A DNA stretch of 64,000 bases from Desulfobacula sp. (lineage in GTDB: Bacteria > Desulfobacterota > Desulfobacteria > Desulfobacterales > Desulfobacteraceae), in contig JAMPXP010000007.1 in the NCBI GenBank assembly GCA_023701135.1, forward strand, positions 148,244-212,243, written 5' to 3'. The notes under the pieces are model-generated. The model was given only the letters and a program-made list of their open reading frames with translations, made no database searches and was not told where the DNA came from. Both the position numbers and the translations under genes were made by a program. Shown here piece after piece: positions 8,944-17,287 of the stretch. How positions within the stretch are numbered: the stretch's first letter is position 1; every line of letters begins with the position of its first letter.

Positions 8944-9471
8944 ATGAAAAAAATTGGCTTGATCATATCGGGATTATTTGTTTCCTCACTGTTGTTCTTG
9001 GCTTGTGGGAGCTTGCCGTCTTCCACCGTGGGTGGACCGGGAAAGGTTTTGGGCCCTCCGGGCGGAGAAGCGGATGATCAGAAAATCGTTACTTTTTATG
9101 TCATCGGCAAGGGGCTTGAACCTGAAAATGCGCTTTCAAAGGGGGAAGCTGTTTTGATGGCGGAAAGGGCCGCTGTTGCAGACGGTTATCGGCAACTGGT
9201 TGAAAAACTCCGGGGTGTTTATCTGGAGGCATTCATGAGGGCCGGCCGAGGCACCGTTGACCAGGAGACCATCCAGGTTCAAACTCAATCCTGGCTTCGT
9301 GGAACGGAAATCATGGAGATTACCCAGGGGCAATATGGGATTACAATGGCCAGAATGAGCTTAAGAATTAATTTTACCAGGGATGGGATGATCTGGTGGC
9401 CCGTTGGAATCGGAAGGGATGTCAAGCCGTCTTTCTCCGAAGGCACCATCAATGGCGGCGGCTCAAGCTAA
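8944..9471 (+). CDS. LPP20-like envelope lipoprotein
   Basis: A 175-residue lipoprotein. The signal sequence MKKIGLIISGLFVSSLLFLAC ends in a lipobox (LFLAC) with the acylated Cys at residue 21. A Gly/Pro-rich linker follows, then a single domain starting near residue 45 (KIVTFYVIGKG) with an alanine-rich helix containing AERAAVADGYRQL, a pattern of LPP20/FlgT-N-type domains. The ATG at 8944 was chosen over an in-frame GTG at 8878 because AAGGGGAAGGG lies just upstream and the signal peptide begins there. Role unknown; envelope or flagellar-assembly association is only suggested by the fold. Confidence 0.78.
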   Translation: MKKIGLIISGLFVSSLLFLACGSLPSSTVGGPGKVLGPPGGEADDQKIVTFYVIGKGLEPENALSKGEAVLMAERAAVADGYRQLVEKLRGVYLEAFMRAGRGTVDQETIQVQTQSWLRGTEIMEITQGQYGITMARMSLRINFTRDGMIWWPVGIGRDVKPSFSEGTINGGGSS

Positions 9472-9540
9472 TTTTTGTTGCAGGGAAAGAGACCATCGGT
9501 TTAACGTCTTAATATATTGATCCATTTTGGGGAGGATGCC

Positions 9541-10557
9541 ATGAGGAAATTTCTGTTGCTTTGCAAAGCATTCAGAAAATATATGCCGGTCATATCGGCA
9601 TTGTTTTTTCTTTCCACTGCATTAGGCTGGTCTGCCGGATATCAGGAAGAAAAACTGTTGGATACGAATTCATATTCTTTAGATGAATTAAAGAGAAAAA
9701 CAGACGAACATAAAGTTGAAATCCAAGTTCTTGAGGATCAGATCAAAGACCTGAAAGCCGACTCAGACTGGATGATATTAAAAATAAATCAGATCCAGGA
9801 TTCGGGCCGGGTTGTCCAGCCAACTCTGAAAACAGCCCTCCGTCATAAAGAAGACAAAATCAAAGAACTGACAAAAACAAAAAAAAGACTTGAATCCCTT
9901 GTAAAATATTATTCAGCCATAGAGAAATCAAAGCAGGACGGAACCTTTGAAAGTATTGTCGATAAAAAGATAGCGACCCTTGAATCAACGCCTGAAAAAT
10001 CTGAAAAGCCTGAAAAAAAAGAGCCCGTTATCCAAGCCAAAGAGACGCCTCCCAAGCCGGACAAAAAAGCCTTGCAGAAAAATTTGCCGTTTGTTACGGA
10101 CAATCCAAAAGAAATAACCTCGGTCAGCAGCAGTGAATTACAGGCCGCCATCGACAAGACAGGGTTACGGGACTGGGTGGAAATTGTCGGATCAGGCACC
10201 TGCCTGCGTCTTGAAACAACCCTGCCCATTCTTTTTCCCACCGGCAGCGCCGTCATAGCCGGAGAGTACAAGCCCTTTTTCCGGAAACTGGCTGATTTGC
10301 TTAAACCCTATGATGTTAAAATTCTTGTAAGCGGTTTCACAGACACGGTTCCTATCCATAATAAAAAATATCCGTCCAATTTTGAATTGGGCGCCAACAG
10401 GGCAACAAATGTGATTCACCTGCTTGTTGCCTATGGTTTGAAACCCTCCATATTTAAAATCGATTCCACGGGTGAATATAGGTTTGCCGCAAAAAAACCG
10501 TCAACGCAGAACGCGTTTGAAAGGCGAGTCGAAATTACCGTTATTTTTGCCGGATAG
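9541..10557 (+). CDS. OmpA-domain protein with coiled coil
   Basis: A 338-residue exported protein that probably tethers the envelope to peptidoglycan. Layout: positively charged N-terminus and signal or anchor segment (residues 1-32), a Lys/Glu-rich coiled coil (about 45-130), a Pro/Lys-rich linker (about 145-175), and an OmpA/MotB domain (about 215-338) with LFPTGSA, VSGFTDTVP and the helix ELGANRATNVIHLL, which together form the diaminopimelate-binding groove. ATG 9541 follows GGGGAGGATG and is preferred over an in-frame ATT/ATG region starting at 9517. A terminator follows directly. Confidence 0.85.
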   Translation: MRKFLLLCKAFRKYMPVISALFFLSTALGWSAGYQEEKLLDTNSYSLDELKRKTDEHKVEIQVLEDQIKDLKADSDWMILKINQIQDSGRVVQPTLKTALRHKEDKIKELTKTKKRLESLVKYYSAIEKSKQDGTFESIVDKKIATLESTPEKSEKPEKKEPVIQAKETPPKPDKKALQKNLPFVTDNPKEITSVSSSELQAAIDKTGLRDWVEIVGSGTCLRLETTLPILFPTGSAVIAGEYKPFFRKLADLLKPYDVKILVSGFTDTVPIHNKKYPSNFELGANRATNVIHLLVAYGLKPSIFKIDSTGEYRFAAKKPSTQNAFERRVEITVIFAG

Positions 10558-10586
10558 TTACTTCATTTAGGATTATGGTTTCATAA

Positions 10587-10618
10587 AAAAAAGCATTCTG
10601 GACAAGGAATGCTTTTTT
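10587..10618 (+). terminator. Rho-independent terminator
   Basis: Two 12-base arms (10587-10598 and 10607-10618) are perfectly complementary around an 8-base loop, with A and T runs at the outer ends. The run of six T continues into further T-rich sequence. It closes the OmpA-domain gene and, because the arms carry A and T runs, could also work on the other strand. Confidence 0.85.
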
Positions 10619-10628
10619 ATTTTTCTTC

Positions 10629-10656
10629 TTGACCTGGGCTTGATTTTTCTTATATA
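10629..10656 (+). promoter_or_regulatory. Candidate sigma70-type promoter of the MarR-type regulator
   Basis: TTGACC at 10629-10634 and TATATA at 10651-10656 are separated by 16 bases. The predicted transcription start would fall at or next to the ATG at 10667, implying a leaderless or nearly leaderless message. This fits the absence of a visible ribosome site before that ATG. Confidence 0.4.
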
Positions 10657-10666
10657 TGTTCAAGTC

Positions 10667-11059
10667 ATGAACACCTTTATAGACGAAGAGATTCATCTTA
10701 AGATACTCAGGCTCCTACAAGACAATTCCAGGATTACCCAACGGGAAATGAACCAAAAAATGGGTGTTAGTGTCGGCAAGATCAATTATTGCATTTCCGC
10801 CTTATCTGAAAAGGGGCTGATCAAGATTGAACGGTTCAATAAGGCCCACAATAAATCTGCCTATATGTATCGGCTAACTCCCAAAGGGTTTGAAGAGATT
10901 GCGCGGCTGACCCTCAGTTTTCTGAAATTGAAAGTCAGCGAGTACAACAGGATAAAACTGGAAATTCAATCACTTTATGGCCAGGTTAATCAAACAGATC
11001 TTGAATCCTGCAATGATCCAGGGCTTTTGACGGATTTAAAGACTTTGTCTAAAATGTAA
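10667..11059 (+). CDS. MarR-family EPS-associated transcriptional regulator
   Basis: A 130-residue winged-helix DNA-binding protein. The helix-turn-helix spans about residues 10-45 (QREMNQKMGVSVGKINYCISALSEKG is its core, seen in pieces) and a wing ends near YMYRLTPKGFEEIA, about 65-78. A C-terminal helical segment probably mediates dimerisation. Such small MarR proteins are typically the first gene before exopolysaccharide or O-antigen clusters, which is exactly the position here. ATG 10667 was preferred over a TTG at 10640, since the latter lies inside the likely promoter. It presumably controls the glycan locus that follows. Confidence 0.85.
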   Translation: MNTFIDEEIHLKILRLLQDNSRITQREMNQKMGVSVGKINYCISALSEKGLIKIERFNKAHNKSAYMYRLTPKGFEEIARLTLSFLKLKVSEYNRIKLEIQSLYGQVNQTDLESCNDPGLLTDLKTLSKM

Positions 11060-11072
11060 TTTTTTTATAGAA

Positions 11073-11092
11073 AATCAGGGTTTACCCTGATT
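11073..11092 (+). terminator. Hairpin after the regulator gene, possible terminator
   Basis: Eight-base arms (11073-11080 and 11085-11092) with a TTTA loop form a GC-containing hairpin 13 bases after the regulator stop. The downstream T tract is poor, while a T run precedes it, so it may act on either strand, only weakly, or as part of the overlapping promoter. Confidence 0.45.
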
Positions 11093-11119
11093 GCTTTATC
11101 ATCAAGCATATACTATAAG
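11091..11119 (+). promoter_or_regulatory. Candidate promoter of the glycan locus
   Basis: TTGCTT (11091-11096) and TATAAG (11114-11119) are 17 bases apart, a good sigma70-like arrangement. Transcription would start near 11126, leaving a leader of about 170 bases before the first biosynthetic gene. The -35 box overlaps the end of the hairpin after the MarR-type gene. Confidence 0.45.
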
Positions 11120-11125
11120 CGTAAT

Positions 11126-11299
11126 TCTTTTTTTGAGTTTCCAAAGAAACCATCGGGTACAAAATTCTGTAACCGACAGGGCGGAGCTATGTTCGGGGAC
11201 CTTTGCAGGAGAGGCAAATTTTCCAGGCTAAAGATTTTGATAATTTTTAAACAAGGCTCAAATGAGCTATTCATTCAGTCAGAAAGTTGAGGTGCTGTC
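11126..11299 (+). promoter_or_regulatory. Structured 5' leader of the glycan locus
   Basis: This non-coding leader shows several self-complementary segments: GGTACA (11156-11161) with TGTAACC (11168-11174, one bulge), TTTGC (11202-11206) with GCAAA (11214-11218), and GCTC/GAGC around 11256-11267. GGCGGAGCTATG at 11180-11191 resembles the RfaH ops element (GGCGGTAGCGTG) with one base missing. ACAGGGC (11176-11182) and GCAAA...CCAGGCTAA (11214-11230) recall parts of c-di-GMP-I riboswitches, but the core is not matched. A ribosome site GAGGTG lies just before the first gene. The regulatory class is not determined. Confidence 0.35.
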
Positions 11300-12235
11300 A
11301 TGAGGAAATTCGCATTAATAGGTGCTGCCGGTTATGTGGCTTCAAGGCATATGAAAGCAATCAAAGAGACGGGGAACATACTAACGGCGGCACTGGACCC
11401 TAATGACAGCGTCGGCATTATCGATAGTTATTTTCCAGGGGCTGATTTTTTTACCGAATTTGAACGGTTTGACAGGCATATTGACAAGCAACGCAGAAAA
11501 GGGGAGAAGGTCAATTATGTCAGCATCTGCTCTCCCAATTATCTTCACGATGCTCATATCAGGTTCGCATTAAGGAACAATGCTGACGCAATTTGTGAAA
11601 AACCCCTTGTATTGAACCCATGGAACCTTGATGGCCTTGAAGAGATCGAGTTGGAAACAGAATCAAAAGTGTATAATATTCTTCAACTTAGACTTCACCC
11701 TGCTTTAATCGAGTTGAAAAAACAGATAAAAAAGCAAGAAAAAAAACATGAAATTGATTTAACCTATATAACTTCCAGGGGGAATTGGTATTTTACTTCC
11801 TGGAAAGGGGATATTTCAAAATCCGGAGGCATTGCATCAAATATCGGGATCCATTTTTTTGATATGTTGATCTGGATATTTGGTAAAATACAAAACAATA
11901 TCGTGAATGCCCTTGAATTTGATAAAGCAGCCGGATATCTTGAACTTGAAAATGCTAGGGTAAGATGGTTTTTAAGCATAGACGAAAACAGCCTTCCGAA
12001 AGATATACGTTCAGCAGGGCAGAGAACCTATCGATCAATTACTGTGGATGGTAAAGAAATCGAATTCAGTGGAGGCTTTACAGATCTGCACACGCAAAGT
12101 TATCAGGAAATAATTTTAGGGAAAGGTTTTGGGCTGAAAGAAGCACGCCCGAGCATAGAAGCAGTCTATTATATCCGAAATGCCAAAGCGGAACTTAATA
12201 AGGGCGAACTTCATCCATTTATTCAAAAGCTCTGA
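11300..12235 (+). CDS. wbpB: Gfo/Idh/MocA-type sugar dehydrogenase (WbpB/WlbA-like)
   Basis: Probably oxidises C3 of UDP-N-acetylglucosaminuronic acid, the step before transamination to a 2,3-diamino sugar. The 311-residue product has an N-terminal NAD-binding fold (GAAGYVASRH at residues 8-17), the family EKP motif at 100-102, and the GGIASNIGIHFFD segment with His185 and Asp188 in the catalytic domain. EKPLVLNPWNLD is strongly reminiscent of Bordetella WlbA. The next two genes encode the matching acetyltransferase and aminotransferase, which supports the assignment. The upstream dehydrogenase WbpA is not in the window. Confidence 0.85.
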   Translation: MRKFALIGAAGYVASRHMKAIKETGNILTAALDPNDSVGIIDSYFPGADFFTEFERFDRHIDKQRRKGEKVNYVSICSPNYLHDAHIRFALRNNADAICEKPLVLNPWNLDGLEEIELETESKVYNILQLRLHPALIELKKQIKKQEKKHEIDLTYITSRGNWYFTSWKGDISKSGGIASNIGIHFFDMLIWIFGKIQNNIVNALEFDKAAGYLELENARVRWFLSIDENSLPKDIRSAGQRTYRSITVDGKEIEFSGGFTDLHTQSYQEIILGKGFGLKEARPSIEAVYYIRNAKAELNKGELHPFIQKL

Positions 12236-12269
12236 ACATTTCATTTTTTCGTGAAGGGATTATAATATA

Positions 12270-12965
12270 ATGCCGGGCGAGTATTTCGTACATGAATCAA
12301 GCTATGTTGATGAGGGTGCTGTTGTTGGGAAGGGTTCTAAAATATGGCACTTTTCTCATATAATGTCTGGTGCGCAAATTGGAGAACGCTGTAACTTTGG
12401 TCAGAATGTGAATGTTGATAGAGGGGTTATTATTGGAAATAATGTCAAAGTTCAAAACAATGTTTCAATCTATACCGGGACAACAATAGAGGACGATGTG
12501 TTCCTTGGGCCGTCCTGTGTGTTGACAAATGTTTCAAATCCGCGCAGCCAGATTAATCGTCATTCTTTGTATGAGAAAACCTTGATAAAGAAAGGCGCTT
12601 CCATTGGTGCCAATGCAACCGTTGTCTGTGGCGTGACAATAGGAAGATATGCCTTAATAGCAGCCGGAGCAGTTGTTACATCCGATATTCCCGATTATGC
12701 CCTCGTTGTCGGAGTTCCGGGAAGACAGAGAGGCTGGGTCAGTCGTCACGGTCATGGGTTAAAGAATCCGGATCAAAATGGAGTTATGATTTGCCCTGAA
12801 ACCAAGTACCGATATCAGTTAATTAGCGCGGACAAAATCACTGGGAAACCGTCTTCATTTAGAGGTTTTGTTCTTAAGTGTATTGATTTGAATGAAGAAG
12901 AACCATTGCCTGAAAATTTGTCCATGGGGGACAAGGATTATGCTTTTTTTAAAACCATTAGATAA
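12270..12965 (+). CDS. wbpD: UDP-3-amino-uronate N-acetyltransferase (WbpD/WlbB-like)
   Basis: A left-handed beta-helix acyltransferase. Hexapeptide repeats ([I/V]G..) run from about residue 15 to 145, including the IWHFSHIMSGAQIGERC segment near 26-42 that is characteristic of WbpD-type enzymes that acetylate the 3-amino group of UDP-2-acetamido-3-amino-glucuronic acid. A short tail with RQRGWVSRHG follows. The 231-residue chain is longer than WbpD/WlbB (about 190-200): the extra C-terminus (about 175-231) contains CPETKYRY and has no clear function. Lies between the dehydrogenase and the aminotransferase of the same route. Confidence 0.85.
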   Translation: MPGEYFVHESSYVDEGAVVGKGSKIWHFSHIMSGAQIGERCNFGQNVNVDRGVIIGNNVKVQNNVSIYTGTTIEDDVFLGPSCVLTNVSNPRSQINRHSLYEKTLIKKGASIGANATVVCGVTIGRYALIAAGAVVTSDIPDYALVVGVPGRQRGWVSRHGHGLKNPDQNGVMICPETKYRYQLISADKITGKPSSFRGFVLKCIDLNEEEPLPENLSMGDKDYAFFKTIR

Positions 12966-12987
12966 ATAGTTTAAGGACTTAATCAAA

Positions 12988-14082
12988 GTGCAATTTATTG
13001 ACCTTAAAGCACAGTACCGGAGGATAGAAGGAAATATAAATCAGCGGATTAAGACTGTTTTGGAACATGGTCAGTATATTATGGGACCGGAGGTACAGGA
13101 GTTGGAAGAAAAACTGGCCGCCTATGTGGGAGTCAAACATTGTATTGGTGTGGCCAGTGGATCTGATGCGCTTCAGGTTGCATTTATGGCGATGGGCATA
13201 GGTCATGGAGATGAGGTGATTACCACGCCATTCAGTTTTATTGCCACTGCTGAGATCATAGCCATTTTAGGAGCAACTCCGGTTTTTATTGATATTGACC
13301 CCAAAACCTACAACATGAATCCGGGTTTGATCGAAGCTGCTGTTACAGAAAAAACAAAGGCAATACTTCCAGTTAGTCTTTATGGGCAATGCGCTGATTT
13401 TGATCTCATCAATAGTATAGCCCGGCAAAACAATATTTTTGTTATTGAGGATGGTGCCCAGTCCTTTGGCGCCATTTACAAAAATAGGCGTTCCTGCGGG
13501 CTTTCAACCATAGGCTGCACATCTTTTTTCCCTTCCAAACCTCTTGGGGCCTATGGTGATGCCGGAGCTTGTTTCACAGATGACGATGCCCTTGCCAAAG
13601 CCATGCGTGAAATAAGGGTTCATGGTCAAGACAGGCGGTATCATCATTCCCGTCTTGGCTTTAACGGGAGGCTGGATACCCTTCAGGCAGCTATATTATT
13701 GTCAAAATTTGATATTTTCCCTGAAGAAGTTGAAAAGAGAAGTGTCATCGGCAACCGATATTCATCAATGATTCGGGAACAATGTCCGGAAATCATCACT
13801 CCTTTTATTGAAGAGTGGAATAGATCTGTTTTCGCCCAATACACCATCCAGGTAAAGGATAGGGCCAATGTTCAATCCAAGCTTAAGGGAAACGGCATCC
13901 CCACCGCAGTTCATTATCCGATACCGCTACATAGGCAACCTGTTTTCAAAAACCAGAGCATCAGCCTTCCTGAATCCGAGATGCTGGCCGAGAGGGTACT
14001 CAGCCTGCCTATGCATCCTCACCTGAAGGTGGAAGATCAAAAGCGGATTGTTGATAGCCTCTGTCGTTCGATATCGTCTTAG
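12988..14082 (+). CDS. wbpE: DegT/DnrJ/EryC1 sugar 3-aminotransferase (WbpE/WlbC-like)
   Basis: A PLP enzyme that aminates the 3-keto sugar nucleotide made by the WbpB-like enzyme, usually with glutamate as donor. In the 364-residue product the PLP lysine is Lys184 in FFPSKPLGAYGDAG and the ring-nitrogen Asp is Asp155 in VIEDGAQ, the same arrangement as WbpE. The start is GTG at 12988, giving the conserved MQFIDLKAQY. It completes the wbpB-wbpD-wbpE trio. It differs from the two other DegT enzymes of the locus, which have HPRK rather than PSKP around the lysine. Confidence 0.87.
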   Translation: MQFIDLKAQYRRIEGNINQRIKTVLEHGQYIMGPEVQELEEKLAAYVGVKHCIGVASGSDALQVAFMAMGIGHGDEVITTPFSFIATAEIIAILGATPVFIDIDPKTYNMNPGLIEAAVTEKTKAILPVSLYGQCADFDLINSIARQNNIFVIEDGAQSFGAIYKNRRSCGLSTIGCTSFFPSKPLGAYGDAGACFTDDDALAKAMREIRVHGQDRRYHHSRLGFNGRLDTLQAAILLSKFDIFPEEVEKRSVIGNRYSSMIREQCPEIITPFIEEWNRSVFAQYTIQVKDRANVQSKLKGNGIPTAVHYPIPLHRQPVFKNQSISLPESEMLAERVLSLPMHPHLKVEDQKRIVDSLCRSISS

Positions 14083-14213
14083 TCTATTATTATTAAAGGG
14101 TCTTGGGCGGGGATTCGTTTTTAATCATGCCCTATGAATAAAAAAAATGCTCAGTTTATACAAAGGCGTTTTGTAATCAATAATGTCAATATATTAGGGG
14201 AGGCGGCAAGCAT

Positions 14214-15170
14214 ATGATTTCCAACAAGCATATCTTTATTACCGGTGGAGCCGGTTTTATTGCTTCAACACTGGCATCAAGGCTGTGTGGATTAAATAAA
14301 ATCGTTCTTTTTGACAATCTTACCCGTAATACTGTGCAACATACCTCATTGCTGGATGATAAAAACATCTCACTGATCTCTGGGGATGTTCTGGATTTCA
14401 ATTCTATGAACCAAGCCATGGAAGGTGCTGATATTGTCGTGCACGCCGCTGCTATAGCAGGCATTGATACGGTTATAAAAAATCCGATCAAGACCATGGA
14501 GGTTAATATAATAGGCACCTCAAATGTTCTTAAGGCTGCGCACGAAAACAGAGTAAGAGATCGTGTACTGGACTTTTCAACATCTGAAGTTTTCGGTTCA
14601 ATGGCCTACCGCGTCACCGAAGACATGAGTGCGGTTTCAGGTTCAGCGGGAGAAGCCAGATGGGTGTATGCCGTTAGCAAGCTGGCTGGAGAGCATTTGG
14701 CGAATGCATATTTTAAGCAGCACGGACTTCCTTGTGTGACTATCCGTCCCTTTAATATCTATGGACCTGGTCAAACCGGGGAGGGTGCGATTCAGATTTT
14801 CATACGCAAAGCATTAAAGAATGAACCCATTACAATTTATGGTGATGGTACCCAGATTCGTGCTTGGTGTTATGTAGATGATATGATTGAAGGGCTGATG
14901 TATGCTTTGGAAAATACAAAAGCCGTGGGCGAGTCTTTCAATATTGGAAACAGTCGTGCCGTAACCACAATCTATGGACTGGCCCAGACAGTATGCCGAG
15001 TGTTGGGCTCGGACTCGAAAATTGTTTTTAAAGATGCATTGTCGGCAGATATAGAATTGCGCATACCAGAGACGAGAAAGTCTGAAGAATTATTAGGATT
15101 CAAAGCAAAAGTGGATCTTGAGGAAGGAATTCGTTTAACGGCCAAATGGTATCAGGACAACGTTTTATGA
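14214..15170 (+). CDS. NAD-dependent nucleotide-sugar epimerase/dehydratase
   Basis: An extended short-chain dehydrogenase acting on a nucleotide sugar. The 318-residue product has the NAD-binding GGAGFIA at residues 11-17, STSEVFG at 122-128 and the catalytic Tyr152-x-x-x-Lys156 (YAVSK). The substrate-binding half follows ([16 protein letters not shown]). It ends in ATGA, overlapping the next gene, a DegT aminotransferase, so the two probably act in sequence on one sugar. AGGGGAGGCGG precedes the start. Epimerase versus 4,6-dehydratase cannot be decided with certainty: the SxxE segment here is STSE, which lacks the Asp-Glu pair of dehydratases, so an epimerase is favoured. Confidence 0.82.
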   Translation: MISNKHIFITGGAGFIASTLASRLCGLNKIVLFDNLTRNTVQHTSLLDDKNISLISGDVLDFNSMNQAMEGADIVVHAAAIAGIDTVIKNPIKTMEVNIIGTSNVLKAAHENRVRDRVLDFSTSEVFGSMAYRVTEDMSAVSGSAGEARWVYAVSKLAGEHLANAYFKQHGLPCVTIRPFNIYGPGQTGEGAIQIFIRKALKNEPITIYGDGTQIRAWCYVDDMIEGLMYALENTKAVGESFNIGNSRAVTTIYGLAQTVCRVLGSDSKIVFKDALSADIELRIPETRKSEELLGFKAKVDLEEGIRLTAKWYQDNVL

Positions 15171-16276
15171 TCAGGCTGGCATCACCTGATATCAGGCCTG
15201 AAGATATCGCAAGGGCGGTGGATGTCATTGAAAGCGGAAATCTGATACAGGGTTCCAATGTTAAAGCATTTGAAGATTCATTATGTGAATTTTCAGGGTT
15301 GTCGGATTGCGCAGTTGTTTCATCGGGTACAGCAGCACTCCATCTGGCATTGATTGCACTTGGTATTAAATCCGGAGATGTCGTCATAGTGCCGGCATTT
15401 ACTTTTCCTGCAACAGCCAATGTTGTTGAAGCCATAGGAGCAGATATTCTGTTGTGTGATGTAAGTGACAAGAGCTATGTAATGGGGCCAAAGAGGCTCG
15501 AAGATTTGATAGCTGCCAACAAGGACAGGAATATCACGGCGGTCATTGCGGTCCATGAGTTCGGCTATCCTGCAGAGATCGCTGAGATTTCCCGGATATG
15601 TTGCAAATATGGGCTCAAACTTATTGAAGATGCTGCCTGCGCTCTTGGTACAACGGCTGATTCCCACCATCCTGGATATTACAGTGATGTGGCGTGCTTT
15701 TCATTCCATCCCCGTAAAGCCATAACGACCGGTGAAGGCGGCGCACTCCTGTCTCATAATAAGAATTTGATCAGTCAAATTAAAATTTTAAGGAATCATG
15801 GCATTGATCTTTCCAATGAAATGATCGATTTTATTGCTGCCGGATTTAACTACCGCATGTCGGATTTTCAGGCAGCTCTGGCAATCGGTCAGTTGGAGCG
15901 GTTTGGGCAGGAACTTGTCAGACGTGAATATCTTGCCGGATTCTATGCTACTTTGCTTGAGGATTGTACGCGAATTTCATTGCCCAAGAATGTGCCGGGA
16001 CATTCTTGGCAAAGTTTCATGACGGTTGTTGATGAGGATGTTGACAGAAATATGCTGATTCCTGCAATGGCAGACACAGGCATACAGGTGAATCTTGGGG
16101 CCCAGGCTCTGAATTGTCTAAAATATTACAGGACAAAATATGGTCTAAGTGATACGAGTTGTCCGGCAGCCGCCAGATTATATCACTCCGGCCTTGTATT
16201 GCCCCTTTATGGTAAAATGCAAGACACCGATGTGGAAAAAGTTTGTTCTGTGCTGCAAAAGTTGCTGTCTAAGTGA
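15167..16276 (+). CDS. DegT/DnrJ/EryC1-family sugar aminotransferase
   Basis: PLP-dependent aminotransferase for a keto sugar nucleotide. In the 369-residue product the Schiff-base lysine is Lys184 ([12 protein letters not shown]) and the pyridine-binding Asp is Asp155 (IEDAACALG). The HPRK..TTGEGG pattern is shared with the enzyme at 25423, so these two are closer to each other than to the WbpE-like enzyme. ATG 15167 was preferred over an in-frame ATG at 15146 because it forms an ATGA overlap with the upstream epimerase stop. The product overlaps the next gene through GTGA. Confidence 0.85.
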   Translation: MIRLASPDIRPEDIARAVDVIESGNLIQGSNVKAFEDSLCEFSGLSDCAVVSSGTAALHLALIALGIKSGDVVIVPAFTFPATANVVEAIGADILLCDVSDKSYVMGPKRLEDLIAANKDRNITAVIAVHEFGYPAEIAEISRICCKYGLKLIEDAACALGTTADSHHPGYYSDVACFSFHPRKAITTGEGGALLSHNKNLISQIKILRNHGIDLSNEMIDFIAAGFNYRMSDFQAALAIGQLERFGQELVRREYLAGFYATLLEDCTRISLPKNVPGHSWQSFMTVVDEDVDRNMLIPAMADTGIQVNLGAQALNCLKYYRTKYGLSDTSCPAAARLYHSGLVLPLYGKMQDTDVEKVCSVLQKLLSK

Positions 16277-17277
16277 AAAAATATATACTCAGTGGGGTTG
16301 GAATTGGTGTCAGTTTCCTTCTGCTATGGATTACACTTCGAAATTATAACCTGGATGAAATTGGGCATGCACTGCTTACTGCAGATATTCGATATCTTTT
16401 AGCAGGTGCATGTCTGATATTACCCAGTTTTATAATGCGTGCAATCAGATGGAGGTTTCTTTTTTCATCGGCAATGAAACCATCGATAAAGTCATTGTTT
16501 TTATCAATGATGATAGGTTATCTGGGCAATAATCTATTGCCTGCACGCGGAGGCGAACTGATAAGGGTCTATATCTTAGGAAAAACCAATGGAATTTCTA
16601 AAAGTCTTGTTTTTGCGACGGTACTTGTTGAAAAAGTAACTGATCTTCTTATTCTTTTGCTGTTGCTTGCGGCTGTAATATGGATATTCCCATTCCCCGC
16701 GTGGCTGGTAAGTGGTGGCGCTGTGATCGGAGTCTTTGCTATCACTGCACTATCCTTTTTGATTGCTATAGCTTTTTCCGGAACCAGACTGATAACCTTT
16801 ATAAAGACCAGCATGAGCCCTGTCATGGCATCATACACTGTTGTCAAGAAGGTTGAAAATATTCTAATCGGGCTTATTGATGGTATAAAAATACTTCGCA
16901 GACAGAAAAATATGCTTGCCTATTTTTTATTCTCAGGAATTGTCTGGATTATAGAAATATCCATAGTCTGGCTCATTGCTAAAAGTTTCAATCTGCCGCT
17001 TTCCTTTCACGAAGCACTATTTGTTATGCTTGTTATCGGCATAGGAAGTCTTGTCCCTTCGGCACCAGGAAATGTTGGAACATTCGAGTTTTTTACGACC
17101 AATGCAATGGGGCTGCTTAATATATTAGGTGGGTCTGTTTTGGCTTTTTCCCTTGTGCTGCATGCTTTAACCTTTATTGGAGCTTTATTGATTGGTGGAA
17201 TATGCGCTTATGTATCAGGTCTGAAATTGTTTAGTGAGGTTAATAGCCTTGCAGATAATATAGAATCTACTTCATAG
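16273..17277 (+). CDS. LPG-synthase/UPF0104-type polytopic membrane protein
   Basis: A 334-residue inner-membrane protein with about eight hydrophobic segments, of the lysylphosphatidylglycerol synthase transmembrane family. Two family motifs are present: NNLLPARGGELIR near residues 78-90 and PSAPGNVGTFEFF near 260-272. Related proteins are proposed lipid flippases or glycolipid-handling proteins in glycosylation loci. Starts at GTG overlapping the stop of the upstream aminotransferase (GTGA), so it is translationally coupled. Function in this locus is inferred: it may move a lipid-linked sugar donor or intermediate. Confidence 0.75.
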   Translation: MKKYILSGVGIGVSFLLLWITLRNYNLDEIGHALLTADIRYLLAGACLILPSFIMRAIRWRFLFSSAMKPSIKSLFLSMMIGYLGNNLLPARGGELIRVYILGKTNGISKSLVFATVLVEKVTDLLILLLLLAAVIWIFPFPAWLVSGGAVIGVFAITALSFLIAIAFSGTRLITFIKTSMSPVMASYTVVKKVENILIGLIDGIKILRRQKNMLAYFLFSGIVWIIEISIVWLIAKSFNLPLSFHEALFVMLVIGIGSLVPSAPGNVGTFEFFTTNAMGLLNILGGSVLAFSLVLHALTFIGALLIGGICAYVSGLKLFSEVNSLADNIESTS

Positions 17278-17287
17278 GGGTATAACA

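Noticed and set aside
11191..11206. Sigma54 promoter (GG/GC pattern) before the glycan locus
   Set aside because: GG and GC elements are 8 rather than 10 bases apart and the flanking consensus is absent.
11170..11235. c-di-GMP-I (GEMM) riboswitch
   Set aside because: Only short pieces (ACAGGGC, and GCAAA with CCAGGCTAA) agree; the core tetraloop receptor and the ACGCAAAG segment are not present, so I left it as an unclassed structured leader.
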